Below, piece after piece: positions 26,726-35,608 of a DNA stretch of 64,000 nucleotides. Both the position numbers and the translations under genes were made by a program. Within the stretch, counting starts at the first letter, position 1, and every line of letters starts with the position of its first letter. Source of the DNA: Rhodoblastus sp. (GTDB lineage: Bacteria; Pseudomonadota; Alphaproteobacteria; Rhizobiales; Beijerinckiaceae); NCBI RefSeq assembly GCF_019449565.1, contig NZ_JAGRPM010000065.1:47978-111977 (forward strand), read 5' to 3'. The notes beneath the pieces were generated by a model. That model made no database searches. It was given only the letters and a program-made list of their open reading frames with translations, and had not been told where the DNA came from.

Positions 26726-27574
26726 TTGAATTACGACCAGAGACTGACGCCGGCGCGGCCCGATCTCGCCGCGGAACATCTGCGCGACACCGTGCAGGCG
26801 CAGGCCTATGTTCCCGGCCGCCGCATGCAGGTCAGCGCCTCCTATGCGGACCTGCGCCGCTCCCCGTCCGACGAGGCCGCGACCGACACCCAGGCGCTTC
26901 ATGGCGAGACGCTGCTCGTCTATGAGGACAAGAACGGCTGGAGCTGGTGCCAGCTCGACCGCGACCGCTATGTCGGCTATGTCGAATCCCACGCCCTCAC
27001 CGACCGGATCGCCAAGCCCAACCACCGCGTGCGCTCGCGCCACACGCTCGTCTATTCGGCGCCGGACCTCAAGTCGCCGCCCCTCGACGCCCTGCCCTTC
27101 AACGCCGAAGTGCATATCGTCTCCGCCACCGACAATTTCGCCGAAACCCATAGCGGCGGCTTCATTTTCGCGCGCCATCTGGCGCCCAATAACAGGCCGC
27201 TGAGCGATTTCGTCGGGCTGGCCGAAATGTTCCTCCACACGCCCTATCTCTGGGGCGGCAAGACCGATGTCGGGATCGACTGCTCAGGCCTCGTCCAGGT
27301 GACGCTCTCGGCGGTAGGCGTCGCGGCCCCGCGCGACACCGACATGATGGAGACCCAACTCGGCCGCCTCGCCAATGTCGGGGAGAACCTGCGCGGCGTG
27401 CGTCGCGGTGATCTGGTGTTCTGGCCTGGCCATGTCGGCATCATGCAGAACGAGCACCTGCTGATTCACGCCAATGCCCATAGCATGACGGTCGCCAGCG
27501 AATTGCTTTCGGCCGTGCGCGACCGCGTTCGCTCCAATAATGGCTCGGACATCACGGCGATCAGACGGGTCTGA
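26726..27574 (+). CDS. NlpC/P60 family peptidoglycan endopeptidase with SH3-like domains
   Basis: The 282-residue protein has two bacterial SH3-like segments (about residues 35-95 and 100-155). The NlpC/P60 domain follows, with Cys186 (IDCSGLVQ), His236 (GHVGIM) and His248 (LLIHANAH) as the likely catalytic triad. It probably cuts cell-wall peptides, though no signal peptide is visible. The start is a TTG at 26726, chosen because it follows a GGCGGGAG ribosome-binding stretch and gives the expected N-terminus. Confidence 0.88.
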   Translation: MNYDQRLTPARPDLAAEHLRDTVQAQAYVPGRRMQVSASYADLRRSPSDEAATDTQALHGETLLVYEDKNGWSWCQLDRDRYVGYVESHALTDRIAKPNHRVRSRHTLVYSAPDLKSPPLDALPFNAEVHIVSATDNFAETHSGGFIFARHLAPNNRPLSDFVGLAEMFLHTPYLWGGKTDVGIDCSGLVQVTLSAVGVAAPRDTDMMETQLGRLANVGENLRGVRRGDLVFWPGHVGIMQNEHLLIHANAHSMTVASELLSAVRDRVRSNNGSDITAIRRV

Positions 27575-27588
27575 TCCTTATACTGTTT

Positions 27589-27691
27589 TTCCTTGACCGC
27601 GACTCATCGCGGTCAAGGAATCCCTCGCATATGCTCGGCGGCGCAGTTGCGCCTAACCAGACCTCACAGGTTCTCACCTGTGAGGCCTGGT
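27589..27691. other. Three consecutive hairpins between convergent NlpC/P60 and thiD genes
   Basis: The 131-bp gap holds three inverted repeats. The first is a perfect 14-bp stem with a CTCA loop at 27589-27620. The second is a six-bp stem (GGCGCA with TGCGCC) at 27640-27653. The third is a 16-bp stem with one mismatch and a TCTC loop at 27656-27691. None has a normal T run immediately after it on either strand. They may form a bidirectional terminator, a structured RNA or a remnant of a small palindromic element. Confidence 0.6.
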
Positions 27692-27705
27692 ATTACTGCC
27701 GCTTT

Positions 27706-28512
27706 TTACCGCCAAAGTGCGAAAAAATGCTGCGGCGGGCCATGTCCGGCCCCGATCTCGAAGGCCTTTCCGGCTTCAAGCGCGCCGCTGAGGAAGGCCT
27801 TGGCGTCGGCGATGGCCTGTTTCAGCTCCGCCCCCTGCCCCAGCCGCGCCGCGATCGCCGAGGACAAGGCGCAGCCCGTGCCGTGATTGTTGCGCGTCGC
27901 CACGCGCGGCGCGGAAAATTCGGTGAATTCCGCGCCGTCATAGAGCAGATCGTAAGCCGCGCCATCGGGCAGATGGCCGCCCTTGACAAGGACGGCGGCC
28001 GCGCCGAGCGCATGAAGCTTCAACGCGATCGCGCGCATCTCGTCCGGCGCTTCCGGCATGCGGTCGCCCGCAAGCAAGGCGCTCTCGATCAGATTGGGGG
28101 TCACCAGCCGAGCGAGCGGAAACAGCTGTTCGCGGATCGGCCCGACCAGTTCCTCGCCGCCAAGACTATGGCCGCCCGTGGCGACCATCACCGGATCGAG
28201 CACAATATTGACAGGCTTGAAACGCCGCAATTGCGCGGCGATGGCCTCGACATTGGCGACGGAGCCGATCATGCCGATCTTCACGGCGTCGACCGCAATG
28301 TCTGAAAAAACCGATTCGATCTGCGCCGCAACGAATTCGGGAGCGACCACCTGCACGCCCTGCACGCCGAGCGTGTTCTGCGCGGTCAACGCCGTCACCG
28401 CCGCCATGCCGTAACAGCCCAGCGCGGAAAAGGTCTTGATATCGCCCTGCACGCCGGCGCCGCCAGAAGGGTCCGAGCCCGCGATGGAAAGGATCTTGGC
28501 GATGGAGGTCAT
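27706..28512 (-). CDS. thiD: ThiD, hydroxymethylpyrimidine/phosphomethylpyrimidine kinase
   Basis: ThiD phosphorylates HMP and HMP-P for thiamine synthesis. The 268-residue product starts with the family signature KILSIAGSDPSGGAGVQGDIKTFSALGCYG. It has the ribokinase-like C-terminal motif RNNHGTGCALSSAIAA, where the aspartate or asparagine near GTGC is catalytic. It begins eight bases after the TonB-like gene, so they probably share a transcript; there is no room for a TPP riboswitch directly before it. Confidence 0.93.
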   Translation of the reverse strand: MTSIAKILSIAGSDPSGGAGVQGDIKTFSALGCYGMAAVTALTAQNTLGVQGVQVVAPEFVAAQIESVFSDIAVDAVKIGMIGSVANVEAIAAQLRRFKPVNIVLDPVMVATGGHSLGGEELVGPIREQLFPLARLVTPNLIESALLAGDRMPEAPDEMRAIALKLHALGAAAVLVKGGHLPDGAAYDLLYDGAEFTEFSAPRVATRNNHGTGCALSSAIAARLGQGAELKQAIADAKAFLSGALEAGKAFEIGAGHGPPQHFFALWR

Positions 28513-28520
28513 GGAAACTC

Positions 28521-29420
28521 CTATTGGCCCCCGAATTTGAAACTCAGGGTCAGGCCGCCTCCAGTCGGCGGCAACGGAAAGGGTCCGGCCGCGCGCAGCG
28601 CCGCCAAAGCGGCGGCGTCGACATCGCGGAGCCCGGTCGACTTGGTCAGTTTACCGCCGACGAAAGCGCCGCCATAATCGATCGCAAAGACGATTTCGCC
28701 CGCTGTATGAGGGCGCCCCGCGATAAGTTTCTGCACGTTCAGACGAGGGGCGACAAGGCCGTATACCGTGGAAAGATAGGTCGCTTCCGCATTTCCGCCG
28801 CCGACGGGCGCGTAGCGCAAGGCCGCGGCAAGCGCGTCGCTCGACGAAACGAAGCTCGGCGTCGCCGGCTCTGGGGGCTTTTCCGGCGCGGGCGCGTCCT
28901 TCTGCGCTTTCGTCTGTTCCGGCGCCTCGGGGCGAGGATCGCCCTCGGCCTGATCGTTCTTCGGCTGTTGCGCCGATCGCTCGGCGGCGTTGGCCTGTTC
29001 CGGATTGACCTGTTTGCGCGCGGTTGCCGCCGGATCCGCCTTCGCCGCAGCCTGTGCGGCATGCGGGGCCTCCGCGCGCACGTCCTTTTCGGACTTTTCC
29101 TCACTGGCGCGCGGCGCGTCCGTCGCCTCCTTCTCGTCCAGCACGGCCTGTTTCATCGGCTGTTCGCGGTCCTTGGCGGTCTCCGGAGGAGGAGCCGGGT
29201 CCGGCGCCTTGGGCGGCGGTTCGACGATGACTTCGACAGCACTTTCCTCCTCCGTCCGCACAAGGAGCGCCGGCCTGTCGAATCGGACGAAAAGCGAAAT
29301 CACGGCCACATGGGCGAAAAGGCACGCCAGCACGATCAAACCTACGCGGCGTCGGTCCGCCCCCCGCGCGCGCGGCGGTTGCTCAAGCAGACGTTGTTCG
29401 TTCGAGGCGGCGAGTTGCAT
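28521..29420 (-). CDS. TonB family C-terminal domain protein
   Basis: The 299-residue protein has a short cytoplasmic N-terminus and one membrane segment (about residues 26-46). A long Pro/Glu/Ala/Lys-rich spacer (about residues 60-190) spans the periplasm, and a C-terminal TonB-like domain carries AGEIVFAIDYGGAFVGGKLTKSTGLRDVDAAALAAL. TonB proteins pass energy from ExbB-ExbD to outer-membrane receptors. Neither exbBD nor a receptor gene is nearby. It lies upstream of thiD on the same strand. Confidence 0.8.
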   Translation of the reverse strand: MQLAASNEQRLLEQPPRARGADRRRVGLIVLACLFAHVAVISLFVRFDRPALLVRTEEESAVEVIVEPPPKAPDPAPPPETAKDREQPMKQAVLDEKEATDAPRASEEKSEKDVRAEAPHAAQAAAKADPAATARKQVNPEQANAAERSAQQPKNDQAEGDPRPEAPEQTKAQKDAPAPEKPPEPATPSFVSSSDALAAALRYAPVGGGNAEATYLSTVYGLVAPRLNVQKLIAGRPHTAGEIVFAIDYGGAFVGGKLTKSTGLRDVDAAALAALRAAGPFPLPPTGGGLTLSFKFGGQ

Positions 29421-29629
29421 GAATCCGTCGGCGCGGGGATGAGCTAGGGGGTCAGTTTTCGTTCTATAGCAGACAGAGGCAGGTTTGGCCTTCGCGCTCG
29501 GAAAAGAGAATCAAAACGCTCTTTGCGCCAACGCCCGGAAAGACGCCGCCATGGCGGCGACGGACAGGGGGCGTAACGCGCAGCGCGGCAAGAGCGGCAA
29601 GGGTGGAATGTCTCGCGCTTGCGGAATCC

Positions 29630-30826
29630 TTATGGATGCGCCCAGACGGCGGCGGCTATCGCCCCGGCGATGGCCGAGAGAAAAAGGATCGCGTCATGCG
29701 CCGCCAGCATGCCGCGCGAGGGATGGGCGCGGGCGTAGAGGCGCAATGAAGCCCCTGCCGTGGCGAAGCCCCAGCCGATGGCCACGACGATCAGGGCGGC
29801 CGCGAAACGCCAATAATCATTGGCGAAAGCTTCAATGACCCAGGCGGCGGCGATCAGCGCGAGGCCGAGTGCGGTCACTGTCTGGGCGCCGATCCGGCGC
29901 GCGGCGAGGCCGGTGAAAAAGGCCGGCGCATACATGGCGACGACATGCCAGGAAATGGCGCTGAACACGACCGGAACGCCGATGCCGCAGCCCGCCATGG
30001 CGCCCGGCGCGGCGACCATCGCCGCCGTCATGCCGAACCAGGCGAGTCCCGCCAAAAGGGTCGGCGCGACAAAGGCGCGCCAGTCCGGACGCCTTTCCGC
30101 CCGAGCCGGCTGACGCGGCAGCACCGGCGCCCGCGCCGTGGTCAGGACCGCCAGAACGAGCACAAGCACTTGCGCGAGCGCGGCGGCGAGCGCCGTCGCG
30201 GCGAAGAGCGAGGCCGGCGCGGCTTGCGCCACGACATAGGCCAAAGCGGGACCGGCCAGACCCGCGAAAGCCCCGCTGCCGAACACGATGATCGCAGCGC
30301 GCGTCCGCTCGGCAGGCGTCGCGCCCAGCGCGGCCTCATGGCGGTAGAACAGCGAAAAGCCCTGCGCGACGCCGAGCCAGAAGGCGCCGAGGCAGAAGGG
30401 GGCGAACAGATTGGCGCTGAGCGCCCAGGCCATGATCAGGCCACCAGCCACGCCGAGGCTTGCGCCGAGCGCAAGAGCCGCGCGCCGTCCGAAAGCGTCG
30501 AGCAGGAAAGAGGCGGGAAAGGTCGCCGTGGCCGCGCCGAGCAGCATCGCCACATAGGGCGCCGCCATGAGATGCGGATGGGGCGCCAGTAGCCGTCCCG
30601 CCAGCGGCAGCACGCCAAGCGTCAGGCTTTGCGAGAGCACGGAGAGTGCGAAGCCCGCCGCGAGCGTCGCGACACCTGGGCTCCAGCGTCCGGCGTCAAG
30701 CGTCGCCCCGGGCGCGGGGGCGCCGGGCGGGCAGAAACAAGCCATGCGGCCCGCGCGCGCCGCAGGGGTCTCGTCAATCCTGTCTGCGGACTCCCTCTCG
30801 GGCGCCGGGCGGTCGAAGGCGGTCAT
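29630..30826 (-). CDS. ccoA: CcoA-like major facilitator, probable copper importer for cbb3 oxidase
   Basis: This 398-residue MFS transporter has about 12 membrane helices after a 45-residue N-terminal tail that contains a CxC pair (MACFCPP, residues 28-34). Its seventh- to eighth-helix region carries Met266-x3-Met270 (MTAAM) and His294-x3-Met298 (HVVAM). From memory, the copper importer CcoA of Rhodobacter capsulatus needs M233-x3-M237 and H261-x3-M265; the 28-residue spacing is identical here. The start overlaps the ccoS stop (ATGA), so it is translationally coupled to the cbb3 assembly genes. A role in copper supply is inferred from motif and context. Confidence 0.75.
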   Translation of the reverse strand: MTAFDRPAPERESADRIDETPAARAGRMACFCPPGAPAPGATLDAGRWSPGVATLAAGFALSVLSQSLTLGVLPLAGRLLAPHPHLMAAPYVAMLLGAATATFPASFLLDAFGRRAALALGASLGVAGGLIMAWALSANLFAPFCLGAFWLGVAQGFSLFYRHEAALGATPAERTRAAIIVFGSGAFAGLAGPALAYVVAQAAPASLFAATALAAALAQVLVLVLAVLTTARAPVLPRQPARAERRPDWRAFVAPTLLAGLAWFGMTAAMVAAPGAMAGCGIGVPVVFSAISWHVVAMYAPAFFTGLAARRIGAQTVTALGLALIAAAWVIEAFANDYWRFAAALIVVAIGWGFATAGASLRLYARAHPSRGMLAAHDAILFLSAIAGAIAAAVWAHP

Positions 30827-30975
30827 TTCTTCTCGATATCGTCGTCTTGCAGAATGCGATAGGCGGCGCCTTCGAGATCCTCATATTGTCCGCGCTTGAG
30901 CGACCAGAACAGGCCATAGAGGGCGACAAGGCCCAGGGCGAGCGCGGCGGGGATCAGAATGATCAGGATGTTCAT
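30823..30975 (-). CDS. ccoS: CcoS/FixS cbb3 oxidase assembly protein
   Basis: This very short gene encodes 50 residues. An N-terminal membrane helix (MNILIILIPAALALGLVALYG) is followed by FWSLKRGQYEDLEGAAYRIL, the CcoS family signature, and an acidic-basic tail. CcoS is needed for cofactor insertion into the CcoN subunit. It follows ccoI by 27 bp and its stop overlaps the start of the CcoA-like gene. Confidence 0.95.
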   Translation of the reverse strand: MNILIILIPAALALGLVALYGLFWSLKRGQYEDLEGAAYRILQDDDIEKK

Positions 30976-31002
30976 CGCGCAAATCCGTTGAGTTTCCGCG
31001 CT

Positions 31003-33279
31003 TCAGGCGGAGGAGGCGGCGGCGGCCGCGGGCGGCGCGCCGGGCCTCGGCGCCGAGGGGCTTGCGCCCCGCGCCTCTTGCAACAGGAGATTGACCCCTT
31101 TGCCCGGCCCGCGCAAGCGCAGCGCGTTGAGCGTGACCAGGATCGACGAGCCGGACATGGCCAGAGCGGCGAAGAGCGGGGAAGCATGCCCCGCCATGGC
31201 CACCGGCACGGCGATGAAATTATAGCCGATCGCGAGCGTGAGGTTTTGGCGCATCAGCCTGCGCGCCTGATCCGCGATGGACAGCGCGGCCGCGACGGGC
31301 GCGAGCCTTTCGCCCAAAAAGACGGCGTCGGCCTGGGTCTGGGTGAGATGGACGGCGTCGATCGGCGAGATCGACGCATGGGCCGCGGCGAGCGCGGGCG
31401 CGTCATTGAGGCCGTCGCCGACCATCAGGACCTTCGCGCCCTTGCTTGCCAGATCCTCGATGAAGGCGATTTTTTCCGCCGGCTTCAAGCCGCCGCGCCA
31501 GGTCTCGACGCCCAATTCGCGCGCTATGGGGGCCACGGCCTCGGGGCGGTCGCCCGAAAGGATCGCGATTTTCAGCCCCTTTTCGCGCAGATGCGCGACA
31601 ACCTTGCCGGCGTCCGGCCGCAGGGTCTGGCGGATCAGCAAGCGCGCCCAGCGTTCGCCCTGCCGGATGAAAATAGCGCTGGCGTCGGCTTCGCCGCCTG
31701 GCGAAGTCGCGCCGCAAAAGGCGGCCGAGCCCAAGCGCGCCTCGCCATCGCCGTAAGGCGCCGCGACGCCCTGCCCCGGCGTCTCGCGCACATCGGCCAG
31801 CGGAGCGGCAGCGCGGGCAGAACGGGCGAGCGCGAGGGCCAGCGGATGGCTGCTGGAATGGGCCAGCCGCCCCGCAAGCTCAAGCAGATCTGGCGTGATC
31901 TCCTTCGCATTGGCGACGCGCGGCTCGGGCAAGGTGAGCGTGCCGGTCTTGTCGAAAATAACGTGATCGACCTCGCCGAGCTTTTCCAGTCCGGCGGCGT
32001 CATTGACGAACAGGCCAGCGCGGAAGAAAGCCCCCGAGGCCATGGCCTGTACGGTTGGCACGGCCAGAGCCAGCGCGCAGGGGCAGGTGATGATGAGCAC
32101 GGAAATCGCGATCACCAGCGCATCATGAGCGCTGGCGCCGAAAGCCCACCAGGTCAGGCCGGTGGTCAGCGCCGTGAGATGGACGACGGGCGCATAAAGC
32201 CGCGACACGCGGTCCGCGAGCCGCATATAGCGCGAGCGCGCGGCGCCGGCGGCGTCGATCAGCCGCGCCGCTTCGTCGATCAGCGAGGAATGGCCCGCCG
32301 CCGTCACGCGAACGGTCAGCGCGCCCTCGCCATTGATCGAGCCCGCATAAATATTATCGCCGAGGGTCACAGGCTTGCCGAGCGTCTCGCCGGTGATCGC
32401 GCTTTCGTCCACCGCGCTCGCGCCCTGCTCGATGATTCCGTCCGCCGGAACGCGTTCGCCGGCGCGCACCAGCACCCGGTCGCCCTCGGCCAGCGCCGCG
32501 ACGGGGACCAGCGTGAGATTATCCTCTGCTTCGCCCGCGCCGGGCGTGAAGCGCAGCGCGTTTTCTCCCTTGAGCGCCGCGAGATTGCCGGCGGCCGCGC
32601 GGGTCTTGCGGCGCATGGCCTGATCCATGACGCGGCCAGCGAGCAGGAAGGTGAGCAGCATGATCGCCGAATCGAAATAGGCGTGCTCGGCGTGATGCCG
32701 CGTCTCATAGACCGACAGGCCCAGCGCGAGAAAGACGCCGATGGTGATCGGCACGTCCATGTTGAGGCGGCCCTGCCGCAGCGAAGTCCAGGCGCTGAAA
32801 TAGAAGGGCTGGCCCGCATAGGCCGCGGCCGGCAGGGCGATCAGGGCGGAAAGGAGATGGAAGAAATCGCGCGTCTCGGGCGGCATGGACGTCGCCTCGC
32901 CCGACCAGACCGAGATCGACAGCAGCATGATGTTCATGGCCGCGAAAAAAGCGACGCCGAGACATTTCAACAGCATCGAGAACCGCGCCGCCTCGTCGGC
33001 CTCGACCTGGCGCTGCTCATAGGGATAGGCGCGATAGCCGATCGACTCCAGAGCGCCCGTCAGGCGGCCGGCGTCGATGTTGGCGGCGTCAAAGGTCACG
33101 GCGAGACGGTGGCTGGTGAGGTTGAGCCGCGCCAGCATGACGCCGGGCAACCGCTTCATCGCCGTCTCGATATCGTCGAGACAGGCGGCGCAGGTGATGC
33201 CGTCTATGGCCAGATCGAGCCGCGAGCGCCCGTCCGCATCGGTCTTCACGAAATGCGAATAATCGGGCGAGGCGGCCAT
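31003..33279 (-). CDS. ccoI: CcoI/FixI copper-translocating P-type ATPase
   Basis: CcoI exports copper across the inner membrane for the cbb3 Cu-B centre. The 758-residue protein has an N-terminal metal-binding domain with CAAC at residues 30-33 and membrane helices with the CPC ion-path motif (ITCPCALALAVP). The phosphorylation motif DKTGTLT and the SSHPLA and GDGLNDAPAL motifs are also present. The actuator motif reads TGET. It starts one base after ccoH and lies in the ccoG-H-I-S-A operon. Confidence 0.95.
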   Translation of the reverse strand: MAASPDYSHFVKTDADGRSRLDLAIDGITCAACLDDIETAMKRLPGVMLARLNLTSHRLAVTFDAANIDAGRLTGALESIGYRAYPYEQRQVEADEAARFSMLLKCLGVAFFAAMNIMLLSISVWSGEATSMPPETRDFFHLLSALIALPAAAYAGQPFYFSAWTSLRQGRLNMDVPITIGVFLALGLSVYETRHHAEHAYFDSAIMLLTFLLAGRVMDQAMRRKTRAAAGNLAALKGENALRFTPGAGEAEDNLTLVPVAALAEGDRVLVRAGERVPADGIIEQGASAVDESAITGETLGKPVTLGDNIYAGSINGEGALTVRVTAAGHSSLIDEAARLIDAAGAARSRYMRLADRVSRLYAPVVHLTALTTGLTWWAFGASAHDALVIAISVLIITCPCALALAVPTVQAMASGAFFRAGLFVNDAAGLEKLGEVDHVIFDKTGTLTLPEPRVANAKEITPDLLELAGRLAHSSSHPLALALARSARAAAPLADVRETPGQGVAAPYGDGEARLGSAAFCGATSPGGEADASAIFIRQGERWARLLIRQTLRPDAGKVVAHLREKGLKIAILSGDRPEAVAPIARELGVETWRGGLKPAEKIAFIEDLASKGAKVLMVGDGLNDAPALAAAHASISPIDAVHLTQTQADAVFLGERLAPVAAALSIADQARRLMRQNLTLAIGYNFIAVPVAMAGHASPLFAALAMSGSSILVTLNALRLRGPGKGVNLLLQEARGASPSAPRPGAPPAAAAASSA

Positions 33280-33280
33280 T

Positions 33281-33787
33281 TTACTCGACGATCAGGGGAT
33301 TGCGCGAACGGAACAGCCGCTCGCCATTACGCACGAGAGTCACTTCGACGTCCCAGCGCCCCGACTGCAAGGGCGCCGAGCCGGAATAGACGCCATCGGC
33401 CACCGGCGAAGCCGAAACTTGATGGTCGAGCTTGCGGGTCGCGGGGAAGTAGAAATGCAGCCCGACGTCCAGACCCGTGATCGGCTGGCCCGCCTTGTCC
33501 TTGACCGTCACCGCGACCTGGGTCGCGCTCCCGTCCGGCGCTCGGTTGAGATCGACCGTCCAGCCGAGTTCGGCCTGAGCCTTGGACGCCGCGATTTCCT
33601 TGTTATAGGCGAGGCCGGAGTCATAAGGGTTGTCGGAATCGAGGCCGCTGAAGGTCTTCACGGCATAAGTCGCGAAGATGAAATTGACGACGAGCATCAC
33701 GCCGAAAAAGCCGGCGAGCATCAACAGCACCATGCGGCCCGTCAAGACCCGGCCCGTCGGCCGATAGTCGCTTTCTTCCTTCATCAT
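33281..33787 (-). CDS. ccoH: CcoH/FixH cbb3 oxidase assembly protein
   Basis: CcoH is a membrane protein that contacts the assembling oxidase, probably near CcoN. The 168-residue product has one N-terminal helix (about residues 15-37) and a periplasmic beta-rich FixH domain with YNKEIAASKAQAELGWTVDL and a conserved immunoglobulin-like fold. It lies between ccoG and ccoI. Confidence 0.92.
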   Translation of the reverse strand: MMKEESDYRPTGRVLTGRMVLLMLAGFFGVMLVVNFIFATYAVKTFSGLDSDNPYDSGLAYNKEIAASKAQAELGWTVDLNRAPDGSATQVAVTVKDKAGQPITGLDVGLHFYFPATRKLDHQVSASPVADGVYSGSAPLQSGRWDVEVTLVRNGERLFRSRNPLIVE

Positions 33788-33817
33788 CGCCTGTCCTCTC
33801 GCCCGAGCAGATGCGGC

Positions 33818-35296
33818 TCAGGGCGCCTTGAAATAATCCGCCTTTTTGACGGCCTCGCCGGTCGCCACATCCGTCAGGATCATCTGAATCGGCGTGCTTT
33901 GCGGCAGTTTGACATCCGGCGGTACGGTGACGGTCACGCGCAATTCGAGCGTCTGATCCGGCGGCGCGGTGACCGGCACGCCGGCCTCGTCGCCAACCGG
34001 CTCGCCCATGACCGCCAGCTTGCCTTGCGGCAGGCCGACCAGCGACAGTTTGAAATTGCGCTCGAAGCCCTTCGGATTCAGCACGCGCACCGTATAGACA
34101 TTGCGCGCCGAACCATCCGACAGGCTCACGAAGATCGGATTGCGGTCATGCATGACGTCGACGCCTAGGCTGCGGCGCGTCGCGAAGGAATAGGTCATCG
34201 CGGCGGAAACGGCGACGATGAGCGCGACATAGACCAGCGTACGCGGGCGGATGATCTGCGGCTTGAGCGCCGGAAGCCCCTCGGCGCGACGACGGACGTT
34301 ATCGTCCGTATCATAGCCAATAAGGCCGGTCGGGCGGCCGACCTTCTTCATGACATTGTCGCAGGCGTCGATGCAAAGGCCGCACTGGATGCAGCCCATA
34401 TTCAGGCCTCCCCGGATATCGACGCCGGTCGGACAGACCACCACACATTGCTCGCAATCGACGCAATCGCCCGCGGGCTTGCCTTCCGCGCGCAGCAGCT
34501 TGGCCTTTTTGAGCGAGCCGCGCGGTTCGCCGCGATCCACCCTATACGTGACGTTGAGGGCGTATTCGTCCGTCAGCGCCGCCTGGATACGCGGCCATGG
34601 ACACATATAGATGCAGACCTGCTCGCGGGCGAAGCCGGCGAGGATATAGGTCGAGGCGGTCAGGATCAGGATCCAGATATAGGCCTGCGCGGGCGCCTGG
34701 AAGGTCGCGAGCTGCTTCACCAGCGTCGGCGCGTCGGCGAAATACAGGACCCAGGCGCCGCCGGTCCACCAGGCGATCATCAGCCAGAGCGAATGTTTGA
34801 GGATCGCTTCGGTGACGGTTTCGAGAGACCAGGGCTGTTTGGATTTCTTGATCCGGTCGCGGCGGTCGCCCTGGGTCCAGCGTTCGATCAGCAGGAAGAG
34901 ATCGGTCCAGACTGTCTGCGGGCAAAGATAGCCGCACCAGATGCGGCCGGCGACCGCATTCATCAGAAAGAGGGTGAAGGAGGCGAGGATCAGCAGTCCG
35001 GTGAAATAATAAATTTCCTGAGGCCAGATCGCGATGCCGAAGAAATAGAAGCGGCCGTTGGCGAGATCGACCAGCACGGCCTGCGAAGGCAGGTCCGGCC
35101 CACGGTCCCAGCGGACGAAAGGCAGGAAATAATAAACCAGCATTCCGACGGTGAGCAGCGCCCATTTGATGTTCCGGAACGTGCCGGAAACGCTTTGCGG
35201 ATAGATCTGCTTGCGGGCCTCGTAAAGCTCGCCTTCGCTCCCTTCCGCCGCTAGGGCGGCAGATTTCTTGAGACCCAAACCTGGAATCGCGCTCAT
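33818..35296 (-). CDS. ccoG: CcoG/FixG cupric reductase-like iron-sulfur protein
   Basis: CcoG is a membrane protein with two [4Fe-4S] clusters that, in Rhodobacter, reduces Cu(II) for oxidase assembly. The 492-residue product has several N-terminal helices, CGYLCPQ and CIYMCPWPR cysteine pairs, and a bacterial ferredoxin region from CVDCEQCVVVCP to CIQCGLCIDACD (about residues 276-320). A C-terminal immunoglobulin-like domain follows. It opens the ccoGHIS block, 312 bp after ccoP. Confidence 0.95.
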   Translation of the reverse strand: MSAIPGLGLKKSAALAAEGSEGELYEARKQIYPQSVSGTFRNIKWALLTVGMLVYYFLPFVRWDRGPDLPSQAVLVDLANGRFYFFGIAIWPQEIYYFTGLLILASFTLFLMNAVAGRIWCGYLCPQTVWTDLFLLIERWTQGDRRDRIKKSKQPWSLETVTEAILKHSLWLMIAWWTGGAWVLYFADAPTLVKQLATFQAPAQAYIWILILTASTYILAGFAREQVCIYMCPWPRIQAALTDEYALNVTYRVDRGEPRGSLKKAKLLRAEGKPAGDCVDCEQCVVVCPTGVDIRGGLNMGCIQCGLCIDACDNVMKKVGRPTGLIGYDTDDNVRRRAEGLPALKPQIIRPRTLVYVALIVAVSAAMTYSFATRRSLGVDVMHDRNPIFVSLSDGSARNVYTVRVLNPKGFERNFKLSLVGLPQGKLAVMGEPVGDEAGVPVTAPPDQTLELRVTVTVPPDVKLPQSTPIQMILTDVATGEAVKKADYFKAP

Positions 35297-35608
35297 CTCG
35301 CCATCTCGAAAAGCTTGACCGCGCTCCGGTCGGGGCGCGGCGCATCTTCCCCCTTATAAGCCGAAGCCCGCAGTCGGAGTCGAGTAAATTGCGCGCGAAT
35401 TTGTCGCAGGTCGATTGCGGGGCCAATCGCCGCGTTTTTCGGTTTTTCGGCCAGCTTCGGCTTTCCACCTGGCTGAAACCGGCCGGAAGCGGCCATATTC
35501 AGAGCATTTTGCGGCCTTTTTTGGCCAATTCAGGTCAGCGCGAGAGAAACCGCCCGGAATAAAATGAGCGCGGAGCGGGCTATGACCGCCGCTCCGCGCC
35601 CGCTGTCG
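35297..35608 (-). other. Intergenic region between ccoP and ccoG
   Basis: This 312-bp gap has the ccoNOQP terminator at its right end and presumably the ccoG promoter. I see no second FNR/FixK palindrome in it and no gene. Confidence 0.5.
35558..35599 (-). terminator. Terminator of the ccoNOQP operon
   Basis: On the minus strand a perfect 11-bp stem (GCGCGGAGCGG with CCGCTCCGCGC, 35568-35599) with a ten-base loop is followed by TCATTTTATT. It begins ten bases after the ccoP stop. Confidence 0.82.

Noticed and set aside
29421..29629. Possible small gene between the TonB-like and MFS genes
   Set aside because: The short plus-strand frame is Arg-rich with no ribosome-binding site and runs into the antisense of the MFS gene.
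30646..33480. 944-residue plus-strand reading frame opposite the MFS, ccoS and ccoI genes
   Set aside because: It is antisense to three well-supported genes, has no domain and is typical of high-GC antisense frames.
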